A stretch of 44,272 nucleotides of DNA from Pedobacter sp. (GCA_014378705.1 JACMND010000079.1:1-44272), one strand, 5' to 3'. Numbered from the stretch's first letter, positions 1 to 10,849 are shown. The notes: generated by a model from the letters alone, not told the origin. Made by a program: numbers and translations.

Positions 1-12
1 AACAGTTTCAGG

Positions 13-1578
13 TTAGTAACCTGGGTTTTGAGTTAAATTAGGGTTAGTATCAATTGCTTTTTGAGGAATTGGAAAAATAGTTTTTGTACTCGCAGATTTT
101 GTCGGACGTTGATCTACAGGATCATTGAAAGTACCGAAACGAATCTGATCTTGTCTTCTCCAGCCTTCATAGTAGAGCTCACGACCTCTTTCTGCCAATA
201 ATGATGCGTTGTCAACAGAACTCAATGGAGAGGCGCCGCGGGTAGAACGAAGATTATTTACGATTTGTAAGGGTGACTGTCCCAAAGGATCAGAGCCACC
301 ACGCAAAACTGCTTCTGCTTTCATCAGCAAAACATCAGCATATCTCAGGAAAACCAAATCATTATCTGTTTGGCGTTCGTCAGTATCTTTGATATTGCCA
401 GTGGCATCCGGTTGAGGTGCATATTTAATAACGCGAATACCTTGGACATCATCAGACGCAGTTAAACTTACATTTCTTGTTAATATCAAGGGACCATTAC
501 GACCTTGTAATGGCTTACCCGCTGCATCAACTTGCTGACCGATCAAAAATCCTGCTCTCATCCCTGTAACATCGGTTAATCCTGGCAAAGCCACACCTCT
601 TCTTTCGTCCGAAGGCTCGAAAGAATCATAAAAATCAGCCAGTGTGGTAAAACCGTTCCAACCGTTTGTTACCATATTATAGTGGGTTCCCATTCTCCAT
701 GTAAATCGCGGATTTGCCCTTACATCACCCGGGATATTCTTTATGCTAAATATTAACTCAGAAGTACCTGTGTTATTCCAACTGAAATTATCAAAATACT
801 TTCCGCTCGGAAGCAATGAAAATTTTCCAGAATTAACAACTTTGTTTGAATATTCTATAACCTTGTCCATGTCCGCCTTAACAAAATTAAGCGCACCACC
901 AGAAGCTGAAGAATAAACTGCCTTGTTTAAATAAATTTTTGCTAGTAATGCCTGAGCAGCTTGTTTTGTAACCTTGTCAGAGCTTGTATTTGCGGTCAAA
1001 TTTGCTTCCGCATAAATTAAATCGGCAATCGATTGATCTACAGCCTGAATTCTGGTTAAAACTTTAGGATTAGCATCTAAAGGGTCAGAAAGTTCTCTTG
1101 AAGGAACCTGTCCGAACAGATCCAAGATATAAAACATGAACCAAGCTCTTAAGAAAGAGGCCTCTGCTTTTACCTGAGCACTTTCACCAGAAAAGGCGAT
1201 AGCTTGTGTAGCCCTAAATTGGCCCGTATTTAACCGGTCCCAAGCTGCGTTTACACCATCATGAATTGGATCCCATGTATGCAAATGTATTTTTCTCCAA
1301 ACACCATTATCATCCCAGTCAGTGCCACGGGTTGGACCCATCATTTCATCACTTGAATGTTCCATCAAAGCATAAACACCTCCCTGATCGGCAAAACTGT
1401 TTAAGGCATCGTAAGCTCCCTGTAAATAAGCGGCAGGAGGAATTATTTTTGCGGCCTCCTCATCGGTAGCAGCTGAAATTGTCCCGTAAGTTTTGTCATC
1501 TAATTTACTGCAGCTAACCGTACTTATCAGTGCAATGCCTAAGGTTAGGCTTAGTAATTTAATATATTTAGTTTCCAT
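13..1578 (-). CDS. SusD/RagB-family outer-membrane lipoprotein
   Basis: This is a surface lipoprotein that would cap the neighbouring SusC-like pore and help capture a glycan or other oligomer outside the cell. The 521-residue protein starts with a lipoprotein signal peptide whose lipobox is STVSC, with acylated Cys23. The rest has the usual SusD pattern: an N-terminal TPR-like helical half and a C-terminal part ending in the family-typical LRYADVLLMKAEA region (about 410-425), RGRELYYEGWRRQD and a terminal NPNLTQNPGY. The length is normal for the family. It lies 20 bases downstream of the SusC-like gene on the same strand, so the two are almost certainly co-transcribed. The substrate cannot be read from the sequence, and any SusE/F or hydrolase partners would lie beyond the left edge. 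Confidence 0.95.
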   Translation of the reverse strand: METKYIKLLSLTLGIALISTVSCSKLDDKTYGTISAATDEEAAKIIPPAAYLQGAYDALNSFADQGGVYALMEHSSDEMMGPTRGTDWDDNGVWRKIHLHTWDPIHDGVNAAWDRLNTGQFRATQAIAFSGESAQVKAEASFLRAWFMFYILDLFGQVPSRELSDPLDANPKVLTRIQAVDQSIADLIYAEANLTANTSSDKVTKQAAQALLAKIYLNKAVYSSASGGALNFVKADMDKVIEYSNKVVNSGKFSLLPSGKYFDNFSWNNTGTSELIFSIKNIPGDVRANPRFTWRMGTHYNMVTNGWNGFTTLADFYDSFEPSDERRGVALPGLTDVTGMRAGFLIGQQVDAAGKPLQGRNGPLILTRNVSLTASDDVQGIRVIKYAPQPDATGNIKDTDERQTDNDLVFLRYADVLLMKAEAVLRGGSDPLGQSPLQIVNNLRSTRGASPLSSVDNASLLAERGRELYYEGWRRQDQIRFGTFNDPVDQRPTKSASTKTIFPIPQKAIDTNPNLTQNPGY

Positions 1579-1598
1579 AATTATTTCTGAATTATATG

Positions 1599-4565
1599 TT
1601 AGAAATTTAATGAAGCACCTAAAGAAATCACCCTTGCACTTGGATAAGAAGTGTAGTCGATCCCCAAGGAAGGTATTCCATCAATAGCTTTATTAGTATT
1701 TACTTCCGGATCTAGACCTGAGTAGTTAGTAATTAAAAATAAGTTCTGTCCGGTAAGATTCATTGTAAAACCTTTTATATGCTTCGTGTTGGGAAGCTTA
1801 AAAGTATACGCTAAATTTAGATTCGATAGCCTTAAAAAATCACCTTTTTCTAAATATTGCGTAGACACGCTTGTCGAATTTGATTTACCTTCTGCGGTGT
1901 TTGCAGCATCTTGTGTAATATTTCTACCACTATTTAGGCTGCCTTTTGAAAACAGAGCAGTTGCGGTGTTATTATAAATATAAAACCCGGTTGCACCGTT
2001 AAGAAAAGCACTTAAGCTTAGGTTTTTATAGGTGAAAGAGTTATTCAACCCAAAAGTAAATTTGGGCAGGGCAGAACCTCTAAATTCTTCCGCTCCATCG
2101 TTAGCAAAAGTTGCTGCTCCAGCGTTGTCAAACCCAGCAAATTCTTTAATGAAAAAGGAAAAAAGAGGGTAACCTGAAACAATGCGCTGAGCGTATGCGC
2201 CACTTAATCCTTGTCCATTAATAGCACCAGTACGAATAGCTGAAAGTTGTAAATCTTTAACTTTATTTGTCAAACTGGCAGCATTGACACCAATGTCCCA
2301 CGTAAAACCTTCGTTTCTAAATACCGAATAACTAATCGATGCTTCTAAACCTGTGTTATTAACAGTAGCCGGAAGATTTTTCCAGATAAACAATGCAGGG
2401 GCTGGCTGCGCAATTGATTGTAAAAATATTAAGTCAGTAGTAGACTTATTATAATAATCAAATGATCCTGATAAACGACTTTTAAGAATTTCAAAATCTA
2501 AACCTACAGAATACTGATTTGATTTTTCCCATCTTATATCAGGGTTTTGGTTATTGATCTTACTGATAGCACCAGTTGTTGAATAATTATAAGTTGCATT
2601 AGTGATACCACCTGGAAATTCCTGATTACCATTAATACCCCAGCCTGCTCGTAATTTTAGGTTTTGAAATACATCTTTAGAAACAAAACTTTCTTCAGAT
2701 ATTCTCCAGGCACCTGCAACGGAAGGGAAGTATCCGTATTTATTATTAGGGCCAAACTTTGATGAACCATCTACTCTTAATGTAGCGGTTAATAAATATT
2801 TATCCATTAATGAATAATTCGCTCTTCCAAAATAGGATTGTAGCTCTGACCCTGATCTGTAAGATCCGGAGCTAAACGCTTTTTTGGTACCTGAATTATC
2901 AACATTCCCGATATTATCTTCGTACGTTATTAAATTATTTAAAAAACCATCTGCCCGGGTATTGAAACCATCGCTTTCAAACTTTTGATAAGAAAAGCCA
3001 GCCAAAGCTTCCAAAGAATGGATAGTATTGAATGACTTATTAAATGTTAAGGTGTTTTCAATCAACCTGGATGAAAGAGTTCGGTTAGCAAGAATTGCTC
3101 TACCGCTGTTCTCTATTCCGTTAAATTTTAACATGCTATTAAAGGTAGACCTTCTATTTGAAGCAGAATTATCCACACCCACATTTACCTTAAACAATAA
3201 TCCGTCGGTAATTTTCCAGCCTAAAGACATGTTACCCAATACCTTATTAGTTATGCCACGGTCATTTATATAATTAAGCATGGCCACTGGATTTCGGAAA
3301 TCGGATGATTGGGTAAGAGTATCACTGTTGTTTATAAAAATCGGTCTGGTTGGATTTGCCGCTAATGCCGCTCCTATTAAGTTTCCTTCAAAACCCGCAT
3401 TTTCACCAACTGGCGCATATTGATCGTTTAGTTGAGAAGCAGTTAATTGCAATTCAATTTTTACTTTTTTATCGAATAATTCATGGCTGGCATTCACTCT
3501 GCCAGTGCTTCTATTTAGACCAGAGTTTCTTACAATACCTTCTTGGTTTGCATTAGATAGTGAAAAGCGATATAAAGTATTTTCATTTCCACCGCCAAAA
3601 CCCAAAGAATAATTTTGAGTAACACCTGTTCTAAAAATCTGATCCTGCCAATTGGTATTCGCACCAAAATTAACTGAAGCAGCGGTCTTGCCAAGTTCAA
3701 CAGATTTAGCTATGAATGCTGATGGACTTAATAAATCGTAAGTCCTTAAAGAATTTGCAACACTAACAGAGCTAGAAAAGTTTAAAGATTGCTGACCGCT
3801 CTTTCCTTTTTTAGTTGTTATTAGTACAACCCCATTGGCACCTCTTGAACCATAAATTGCAGCAGAAGAAGCATCTTTTAAAACACTGATGTTTTCGATG
3901 TCATCAGGGTTCAGAAAAGTTAAAGGATTTCTGGCAGAAGAAGATCCTGCTCCATTATCTCCGCCACCATCAGAAACATTACTTCCATCTAAGGGCACTC
4001 CATCCACCACAAACAAAGGATTACTTCCACTTCTTACAGATGAAGATCCACGGATCCTAATATTAATACCTGCGCCGGGTTCACCACTTGACGGCGTTAC
4101 CTGAACACCAGCAACGCGGCCTTGTAATAACTGTTCAGGGGAGGCGATAACTCCCTTATTAAAGTCTTTAGTGCCTATTGATGCCACTGCTCCGGTCGCA
4201 TCTTTCACCCTTTGTGTACCGTAACCTACCACAACAACCTCACTTAACGAAGTGCTGCTGCCTTCTAGTAATACATTAACGGTGGTACTCCCGGCGATAT
4301 TCACATCCTGACTATTATAGCCCAGGTATGAAAAAACCAGAGTGGTCGTAGCTTCGGGCACTGTCAAACGGTAAGTTCCGTCTGCGCCTGTACTGGTTCC
4401 TGTAGGGGTTCCTTTCACGGCCACCGATACACCAATAAGAGGTTGTTTATCCTTACTGTCAGTTACTGTTCCAGAAATTGTTTTATTCTGCGCTATTGCA
4501 GAATTACAAATGAAGAACAAAACCAAACTATAGGAGAACCTTGAAAGTAAATTTTTTAAGTTCAT
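1599..4565 (-). CDS. SusC/RagA-family TonB-linked outer-membrane receptor
   Basis: This is a TonB-dependent outer-membrane importer that would pair with the SusD-like lipoprotein. The 988 residues show a signal peptide (about 1-25), a carboxypeptidase-regulatory-like beta domain (about 29-105), a SusC-type TonB box and linker at 107-118 (LSEVVVVGYGTQ), a plug domain containing the RIRGSSSVRSGSNPLFVVDG and LKDASSAAIYGSRGANGV signatures, and a beta-barrel ending in the aromatic C-terminus SLNF. The length is typical. Upstream is a 282-base non-coding region and then a Nudix-type regulator on the same strand, which is a plausible controller. The transported ligand is unknown. Confidence 0.95.
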   Translation of the reverse strand: MNLKNLLSRFSYSLVLFFICNSAIAQNKTISGTVTDSKDKQPLIGVSVAVKGTPTGTSTGADGTYRLTVPEATTTLVFSYLGYNSQDVNIAGSTTVNVLLEGSSTSLSEVVVVGYGTQRVKDATGAVASIGTKDFNKGVIASPEQLLQGRVAGVQVTPSSGEPGAGINIRIRGSSSVRSGSNPLFVVDGVPLDGSNVSDGGGDNGAGSSSARNPLTFLNPDDIENISVLKDASSAAIYGSRGANGVVLITTKKGKSGQQSLNFSSSVSVANSLRTYDLLSPSAFIAKSVELGKTAASVNFGANTNWQDQIFRTGVTQNYSLGFGGGNENTLYRFSLSNANQEGIVRNSGLNRSTGRVNASHELFDKKVKIELQLTASQLNDQYAPVGENAGFEGNLIGAALAANPTRPIFINNSDTLTQSSDFRNPVAMLNYINDRGITNKVLGNMSLGWKITDGLLFKVNVGVDNSASNRRSTFNSMLKFNGIENSGRAILANRTLSSRLIENTLTFNKSFNTIHSLEALAGFSYQKFESDGFNTRADGFLNNLITYEDNIGNVDNSGTKKAFSSGSYRSGSELQSYFGRANYSLMDKYLLTATLRVDGSSKFGPNNKYGYFPSVAGAWRISEESFVSKDVFQNLKLRAGWGINGNQEFPGGITNATYNYSTTGAISKINNQNPDIRWEKSNQYSVGLDFEILKSRLSGSFDYYNKSTTDLIFLQSIAQPAPALFIWKNLPATVNNTGLEASISYSVFRNEGFTWDIGVNAASLTNKVKDLQLSAIRTGAINGQGLSGAYAQRIVSGYPLFSFFIKEFAGFDNAGAATFANDGAEEFRGSALPKFTFGLNNSFTYKNLSLSAFLNGATGFYIYNNTATALFSKGSLNSGRNITQDAANTAEGKSNSTSVSTQYLEKGDFLRLSNLNLAYTFKLPNTKHIKGFTMNLTGQNLFLITNYSGLDPEVNTNKAIDGIPSLGIDYTSYPSARVISLGASLNF

Positions 4566-4790
4566 AAAAATAGCTTTTGTTAATTTAAATGGTTAGTTAG
4601 GTAAAGTTAAAAGTATAAAAATGGTTTGAAATAAAATAATGTGATTGTCCTTAATACACGAAGAGTTCTATAAACTTTGGTCAGATGGTTTATTAGCGTT
4701 GATCACTACATAAAAATATTAAAAAATATTAGTAAATACTATTCGCAAAAAAAGTGACAATAAAATGAAATATGGGATGGTTGACATTAA

Positions 4791-4807
4791 TTGCCTGGTA
4801 CAGGCAA
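4791..4807. promoter_or_regulatory. Palindrome between the Nudix regulator and susC, possible operator
   Basis: A perfect 7+3+7 inverted repeat, TTGCCTG-GTA-CAGGCAA, lies 41 bases past the regulator's stop and about 226 bases upstream of the SusC-like start. No good T-run follows it in either direction, so it is not an obvious terminator. It could be an operator for the neighbouring regulator, but that is inference. Confidence 0.35.
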
Positions 4808-4847
4808 GATTTTGGATTAGAGTACAAACAATAATTTTTGGCGTAAC

Positions 4848-5549
4848 CTATTTATTGAAGGAAAGTTCTTTTTGAAACAACCGTGCATATTTACGCCGGT
4901 CAAATTTATAGAGCTTGGCAGCTCTGTATGATACACCTTTTTGTTTTTCGTCCAGTTCTTTGAGGATACCATAATTAAGCATCTTTTTTCGAAAATTTCT
5001 TTTATCCAGCGTCGCGTTTAAAATTATTTCGTACAGATGCTGAAGTTGTGTAAGGGTAAATTTTTCAGGTAAAAGCTCAAAAGCAATTGGCTGGTAACTA
5101 ATTTTATTACGAATTTTAATGAACCCTTTTGCAAAAATTTTGGAGTGATCGAACGCCAGTTTTGGAAGATCCTTAACAGGATACCAAACAGCTTTCCGGG
5201 CAATTGAAGTAACAGGTTTAAGTTCTTTTGTTCCGTTTAAACGGATCATTGCATAATAGGCAACAGTTACTACTCTGCCTTGTGGATGGCGGTCTACATC
5301 TCCAAAAGTGTAAAACTGCTCCATAAAAATATCCCGTAAACCAGTTAGCTCGTATAAAATTCTTTCTGCTGCCACATCAAGGCTTTCATTTTCCTCAACC
5401 AGATAGCCGGGCAAAGCCCACCAATCTTTAAAAGGTTGTATGTTTCGTTCAATTAATAGTATTTTTAGCTCCCCTTCGTCGAAACCGAAGATCACACAAT
5501 CAATAGAAAAAACAGAATCAAATTTAGGCAGTAAGGGTTCCAATATCAT
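4848..5549 (-). CDS. Nudix-domain transcriptional regulator, NrtR/AraR type
   Basis: The protein combines an N-terminal Nudix fold (about 10-140) with a C-terminal winged-helix-like region (about 155-230, including NYGILKELDE and YRAAKLYKFDRRKYARLF). This is the layout of NrtR-family repressors, which in Bacteroidota include AraR-type sugar regulators. The Nudix box (residues 48-71) keeps G48, R63, E67 and G70, but two of the catalytic REuxEE glutamates are replaced (Ile64 and Leu68). That suggests ligand sensing rather than hydrolysis. It lies upstream of the susC/susD pair on the same strand and is divergent from pfkA, so control of either or both is plausible. The effector is unknown. Confidence 0.85.
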   Translation of the reverse strand: MILEPLLPKFDSVFSIDCVIFGFDEGELKILLIERNIQPFKDWWALPGYLVEENESLDVAAERILYELTGLRDIFMEQFYTFGDVDRHPQGRVVTVAYYAMIRLNGTKELKPVTSIARKAVWYPVKDLPKLAFDHSKIFAKGFIKIRNKISYQPIAFELLPEKFTLTQLQHLYEIILNATLDKRNFRKKMLNYGILKELDEKQKGVSYRAAKLYKFDRRKYARLFQKELSFNK

Positions 5550-5631
5550 TTAATAAAGTTTAAAGATAAAAGGATTACTAAGAAGCAAATGATATTTTTT
5601 CTAAAAAATGCTTAGTGTTACAAATACACTT

Positions 5632-5639
5632 TATATTCG
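5632..5639 (+). promoter_or_regulatory. Possible -7 box of the pfkA operon
   Basis: TATATTCG matches the Bacteroidota -7 consensus TAnnTTTG at all but one position and lies 23 bases before the pfkA start. I see no convincing -33 TTTG at the expected distance, so this is weak support. Confidence 0.3.
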
Positions 5640-5662
5640 TATAAAATTTAAACAAACAAGTA

Positions 5663-6646
5663 TTGTCAGAGATAAAGAAAATAGGTGTTTTTACATCCGG
5701 TGGTGACGCCCCCGGAATGAATGCCTGTATAAGGTCCGTTGTTCGCAGCAGCATTTATATGGGCCTTGAAGTTGCTGGAATATATCAGGGCTATCGCGGA
5801 ATGCTTGAAAATAATATCACCGACATGAATTCACGTTCGGTAAGTAATATTATTCATTTAGGAGGAACCATATTAAAAACCGCCCGATGCAACGAATTTA
5901 AGACTGATGAAGGGATGGAGCTGGCTTATCAGAATATTAAAGCAGCAAATATTGATGCGCTTATTGCAATAGGTGGTGATGGTACTGCAAAAGGAGCCGA
6001 AAAATTCTCAATTAAATATGGCATCCCGGTCATTTGTATTCCAGGTACGATTGACAATGATCTATATGGAACAGATTTTACTTTGGGTTTTGATACAGCT
6101 AACAATACGGTAATTCAAGCCATAGACAAAATCCGCGACACGGCCAATTCACATGACCGTTTATTTTTTATAGAGGTAATGGGACGTGATTCCGGGTGTA
6201 TAGCTCTTCGTTCAGGAATTGCCGGCGGTGCCGAAGCCATACTTCTCCCCGAAAGGGATACCGCTATTGATGACCTGATTTCTAAGCTGGAAAAAGGTGC
6301 ACAGAATAAAAAATCATCCAGCATTGTGATTGTCGCGGAAGGTGATAAAAACGGGGGAGCTTATGACGTGGCAAAAAGAGTTAAAGAAAAATTTAATTAC
6401 TACGATACAAAAGTGACCATACTTGGGCATTTACAAAGAGGTGGCTCGCCAAGCAGTACTGACCGGGTACTGGCCTGTAGGTTTGGTTACGCCGCTGTTA
6501 AAGCTTTACTGGCAGGAGAAACGAGGCAAATAGTAGGAATTAGAGGAAACACCATTAAATTAACCAGTTTGTATGAAGCGCTAAACCTGCATGAGTTTAA
6601 ACTTGAAGAGGACCTTTTAGAATTAACCCATATATTGTCTATATAA
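5663..6646 (+). CDS. pfkA: ATP-dependent 6-phosphofructokinase
   Basis: This enzyme phosphorylates fructose-6-phosphate to fructose-1,6-bisphosphate, the committed step of glycolysis, in the cytoplasm. The 327-residue protein carries the nucleotide loop GGDAPGMN (13-20), GGDGT (104-108) and PGTIDND (127-133, with the catalytic Asp). Gly in GGDGT and Gly after Pro in PGTIDND are the ATP-type residues; pyrophosphate-dependent enzymes have Asp and Lys there. The length is typical of bacterial PfkA. The start is TTG: no in-frame ATG or GTG lies upstream and the conserved N-terminus begins directly after it. The stop codon is immediately followed by the ATG of the next gene, so translation of the two is probably coupled. 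Confidence 0.96.
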   Translation: MSEIKKIGVFTSGGDAPGMNACIRSVVRSSIYMGLEVAGIYQGYRGMLENNITDMNSRSVSNIIHLGGTILKTARCNEFKTDEGMELAYQNIKAANIDALIAIGGDGTAKGAEKFSIKYGIPVICIPGTIDNDLYGTDFTLGFDTANNTVIQAIDKIRDTANSHDRLFFIEVMGRDSGCIALRSGIAGGAEAILLPERDTAIDDLISKLEKGAQNKKSSSIVIVAEGDKNGGAYDVAKRVKEKFNYYDTKVTILGHLQRGGSPSSTDRVLACRFGYAAVKALLAGETRQIVGIRGNTIKLTSLYEALNLHEFKLEEDLLELTHILSI

Positions 6647-7504
6647 ATGATTGCATTGGTGTATAGTGGTTCCAGAAACGCAGATTGGAAACTGGCCGAC
6701 AAAGGCCAAATTATTGCTGAATTTAAAACGCCTGGAATTAACCCCTATTTTATAGATAAAAAACATATCCTTCAACTTTTACATAAAAGAACCGAACTGA
6801 TTAACAATGCCGAAAAGATTAAAAAGATTTATTTCTTTGGTGCCGGAGTCTCTTTAAATGAAAGAAAAGAAATTATATCTGATGCGTTAAGCCAGTTTTT
6901 TAAATTCAGCAAGATCTATGTTGATAACGATCTTCAAGCTGCCGCCGTTGCAACCTGCAATCAAATGCCCGGAATTACCGGAATAATAGGAAGTGGTTCT
7001 AATGCAGGTTATTTTGATGGACGGAAAGTTAAATCCAATAACTTTGGCCTGGGTTATATTTTGGGCGATGAAGGTTCTGCTAATTGGTTAGGGCGCCAGA
7101 TACTAAAACACTTTTTATATGAAAAGCTTCCTTTACAGTTTGAACAAAATTTTTTGAAAAAATACGATACGAATAGAAAAGAAATTTTAGACAAGATTTA
7201 CAAACAAACTCAGCCAGCTTTATATTTAAGCTCTTTTGCAGATTTTTTACTTGAAAATAATAAAGAACCATACGTTAAAGATTTAATTTTTGATGGTTTT
7301 AACCTTTTTATTGAAACATATTTATATCCTTTAAAAAAACAATATCCCGAAGTACCTATTTATATAGTTGGAACTGTAGTTTATAATTTTAACAGCTGGT
7401 TTTTAGAATCCGCTAAAAATCACGATCTAACTATTACAGGTATCGTTAAAGAACCCATATACAACTTATTGAAACATTATTTAAACAGAGCCAGTCAGGC
7501 CTGA
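6647..7504 (+). CDS. BadF/NagK-type kinase-fold protein with degenerate phosphate-1 motif
   Basis: The 285-residue protein belongs to the BadF/BadG/N-acetylglucosamine-kinase branch of the actin-like ATPase fold. It retains the phosphate-2 region GIIGSGSNAGYFDG (about 110-125) and the GLGYILGDEGSANWLGR segment (about 130-146) typical of the family. The N-terminal phosphate-1 motif, usually of the form DxGxTKTxW, reads YSGSRNADW here, so the Asp and the Thr-Lys pair are gone. The protein may therefore have lost sugar-kinase activity or use an altered site. Its ATG abuts the pfkA stop with no gap, and gap follows 82 bases later, which points to a role tied to glycolysis or amino-sugar metabolism. 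Substrate and activity are uncertain. Confidence 0.75.
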   Translation: MIALVYSGSRNADWKLADKGQIIAEFKTPGINPYFIDKKHILQLLHKRTELINNAEKIKKIYFFGAGVSLNERKEIISDALSQFFKFSKIYVDNDLQAAAVATCNQMPGITGIIGSGSNAGYFDGRKVKSNNFGLGYILGDEGSANWLGRQILKHFLYEKLPLQFEQNFLKKYDTNRKEILDKIYKQTQPALYLSSFADFLLENNKEPYVKDLIFDGFNLFIETYLYPLKKQYPEVPIYIVGTVVYNFNSWFLESAKNHDLTITGIVKEPIYNLLKHYLNRASQA

Positions 7505-7532
7505 TTAACTTAAGTAAATAAGTTGAACCTAA

Positions 7533-8585
<1,053 letters not shown>

Positions 8586-8637
8586 ACATCAGCCACTATC
8601 TATCAGCAATAGCTTTTAGAGATATCAATAAAATTAT

Positions 8638-8674
8638 AAACCTGCTCTTGGTTAACTAAGGGCAGGTTTTTTTT
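8638..8674 (+). terminator. Rho-independent terminator after gap
   Basis: A 12-base stem (AAACCTGCTCTT at 8638-8649 with AAGGGCAGGTTT at 8658-8669, one G-U pair) with an 8-base loop is followed by a T tract. It ends the pfkA-gap transcript. The remaining 106 bases to the glgB stop hold nothing I recognise. Confidence 0.9.
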
Positions 8675-8780
8675 GAAAACGAAAGTCAATTAAATCACTT
8701 ACTGTAGTCCCGTCTTACGCTCATACCCCACAAGTGCTACTTAGCAAAACAGAATGAATGCACCCTCAGGTTATTTAACG

Positions 8781-10763
8781 TCAGGATTTTTTAATTATGA
8801 TACACGCCAGAGGTGGTAAATTAATGGCCGCAGATTGTGGTTTGCCCTGCCAGGATATTTGTTCTGATTCAGCTTGCGGGGCACCGGCTAAGCCACTGCC
8901 ATAAAACTTCAGTTCGTTAGAGTTTAAGATGGTTTTCCAGGTTCCTGGCAAGGGAAGGCCAATACGGTAAGATGGCCGCGGAACTGGAGTTAGATTCAAA
9001 ATTACAACAACGGACTGTTCTATTTGATTTCCTTTACGGGAATAAACAAGTACAGAGTTATCCACGTCTCCGCCTTCTATCCATTCGAAACCTTCATGGC
9101 TAAAACTTTTTTCGTAAAGTGCAGGTTCATTTTTATACAAGTGGTTTAAACTTTTTACAAATTGTTTTAAACCCTGATGGGATGCGTACTCCAATACATG
9201 CCAGTCTAATGATTGATTATGGTTCCACTCTCTTCCTTGTCCAAACTCATCGCCCATAAACAATAGCTTGGTTCCGGGATGTGTAAACATATAAGCATAT
9301 AACAAGCGAAGATTAGCAAACTTCTGCCATTCATCGCCCGGCATTTTATTAAGCAAAGAGCCTTTTCCATGAACTACTTCATCATGCGAAAACGGAAGCA
9401 TAAAATTTTCTGTAAAGGCATATTCTGTACTAAAGGTAATGCGGCTATGGTGGTGCTTGCGAAAAAACGGATCTTTTTCAAAAAAACTAAGCGTATCGTT
9501 CATCCAGCCCATCATCCATTTCATCCCAAAGCCCAAACCGCCTAAATATACCGGACGGCTTACGCCGGGAAAAGCAGTAGACTCTTCCGCGATAGTTTGA
9601 ACATCAGGAAATTCGCCGTAAACCGCTTCGTTAAATTCTTGCAAAAAGCTGATGGCTTCCAGGTTTTCCCGACCGCCGAAATCATTTGGAATCCATTCCC
9701 CCTCCTTTCGCGAATAATCCAGATATAACATAGAAGCCACGGCATCTACACGTAAACCATCCGCATGGAAACGGTCTATCCAGAAAATAGCGTTACTGAT
9801 TAAAAACGAGCGAACCTCATTACGGCCATAATTAAAAATATACGACTTCCAGTCCGGATGAAAGCCTTTACGCATATCTGCGTGTTCGTACAAATGTGTA
9901 CCGTCAAACTTATAAAGTCCGTGCGCATCGCCCGGAAAATGAGAAGGTACCCAATCTAATATAACACCAATTCCATTTTGATGGAGTTGCTCAATAAGAT
10001 ACATGAAATCCTGAGGGGTTCCAAATCGCGAGCACGCCGCAAAATAACCGGTTATCTGGTAGCCCCATGAAGGGGCAAAAGGATGTTCCATTAAAGGCAT
10101 AAATTCCACATGTGTGAACTCCATATCCATTAAATAGGGCACCAATCGGTCAGCCATTTCGCGGTAGCTTAAAAATTCGTCAGGAGATTCAAGACTTCTG
10201 GCCCAGGAACCAAAATGCATTTCGTATACCGAGAATGGCTGATTTAGCGAATTAGCTGTTTTCCTGTCTTTCATCCATTCCACATCTTTCCATTCAAACC
10301 AGGTATCCCATACCATAGACGCGGTTGAAGGTGGTTCTTCCCAACGGAACGCAAAAGGATCGCCTTTTTCAAGCACCTCACCAGAATTTGACCGGATTGA
10401 GTATTTGTAGATTTCACCGTTGCCAATGTGGGGAACAAACGTTTCCCAAATCCCCGAGCCATCCCAACGGGCATTCATGGGTATTGTATCCTTGTCCCAT
10501 CCATTAAAATTTCCCATCAAAGAAACCATCGTTGCATTCGGCGCCCAAACTGCAAAGTAGGTTCCCTTTTGTCCGGCATGTTCCACCACATGGGAACCTA
10601 ACTTTTCATATAGCTTGTAATGCTTTCCGGCCTTAAAGAGGCTAATATCAAAATCAGTAAATCGGGAATAAAAATACGCAGCAGAGCTTTCCGGAACTTT
10701 TGATTCCTGCGCTTTTAAGGCGTCTTCAGATTGCGTATCAATAACCTTTTTTTCCTTTAACAT
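8781..10763 (-). CDS. glgB: 1,4-alpha-glucan (glycogen) branching enzyme
   Basis: This GH13 enzyme cuts alpha-1,4-glucan and re-attaches the piece by an alpha-1,6 bond, making branches in glycogen. The 660-residue protein has an N-terminal CBM48-like domain (about 50-150, with FAVWAPNATMVSLMGNFNGW), the GH13 barrel with nucleophile Asp340 in GLRVDAV, acid/base Glu393 in IAEEST and the downstream FSHDEVVHGK motif, and a C-terminal beta domain. It lies downstream of the maltose operon on the same strand after a 168-base gap that contains inverted repeats, so it may have its own control. No glycogen synthase or glgC is present in the window. Confidence 0.95.
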   Translation of the reverse strand: MLKEKKVIDTQSEDALKAQESKVPESSAAYFYSRFTDFDISLFKAGKHYKLYEKLGSHVVEHAGQKGTYFAVWAPNATMVSLMGNFNGWDKDTIPMNARWDGSGIWETFVPHIGNGEIYKYSIRSNSGEVLEKGDPFAFRWEEPPSTASMVWDTWFEWKDVEWMKDRKTANSLNQPFSVYEMHFGSWARSLESPDEFLSYREMADRLVPYLMDMEFTHVEFMPLMEHPFAPSWGYQITGYFAACSRFGTPQDFMYLIEQLHQNGIGVILDWVPSHFPGDAHGLYKFDGTHLYEHADMRKGFHPDWKSYIFNYGRNEVRSFLISNAIFWIDRFHADGLRVDAVASMLYLDYSRKEGEWIPNDFGGRENLEAISFLQEFNEAVYGEFPDVQTIAEESTAFPGVSRPVYLGGLGFGMKWMMGWMNDTLSFFEKDPFFRKHHHSRITFSTEYAFTENFMLPFSHDEVVHGKGSLLNKMPGDEWQKFANLRLLYAYMFTHPGTKLLFMGDEFGQGREWNHNQSLDWHVLEYASHQGLKQFVKSLNHLYKNEPALYEKSFSHEGFEWIEGGDVDNSVLVYSRKGNQIEQSVVVILNLTPVPRPSYRIGLPLPGTWKTILNSNELKFYGSGLAGAPQAESEQISWQGKPQSAAINLPPLACIIIKKS

Positions 10764-10849
10764 GACCGTAGATTAGGTGTATTTCACTTAAAAATAAATA
10801 TACTATTATTGTTAGCCCTTGAAAGGAATGTAAGGCAAAAATTTATATA

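Noticed and set aside
3169-3177. Perfect DnaA box TTATCCACA
   Set aside because: It lies inside the conserved coding sequence of the SusC-like receptor, is single, and is expected by chance about once in a window of this size.
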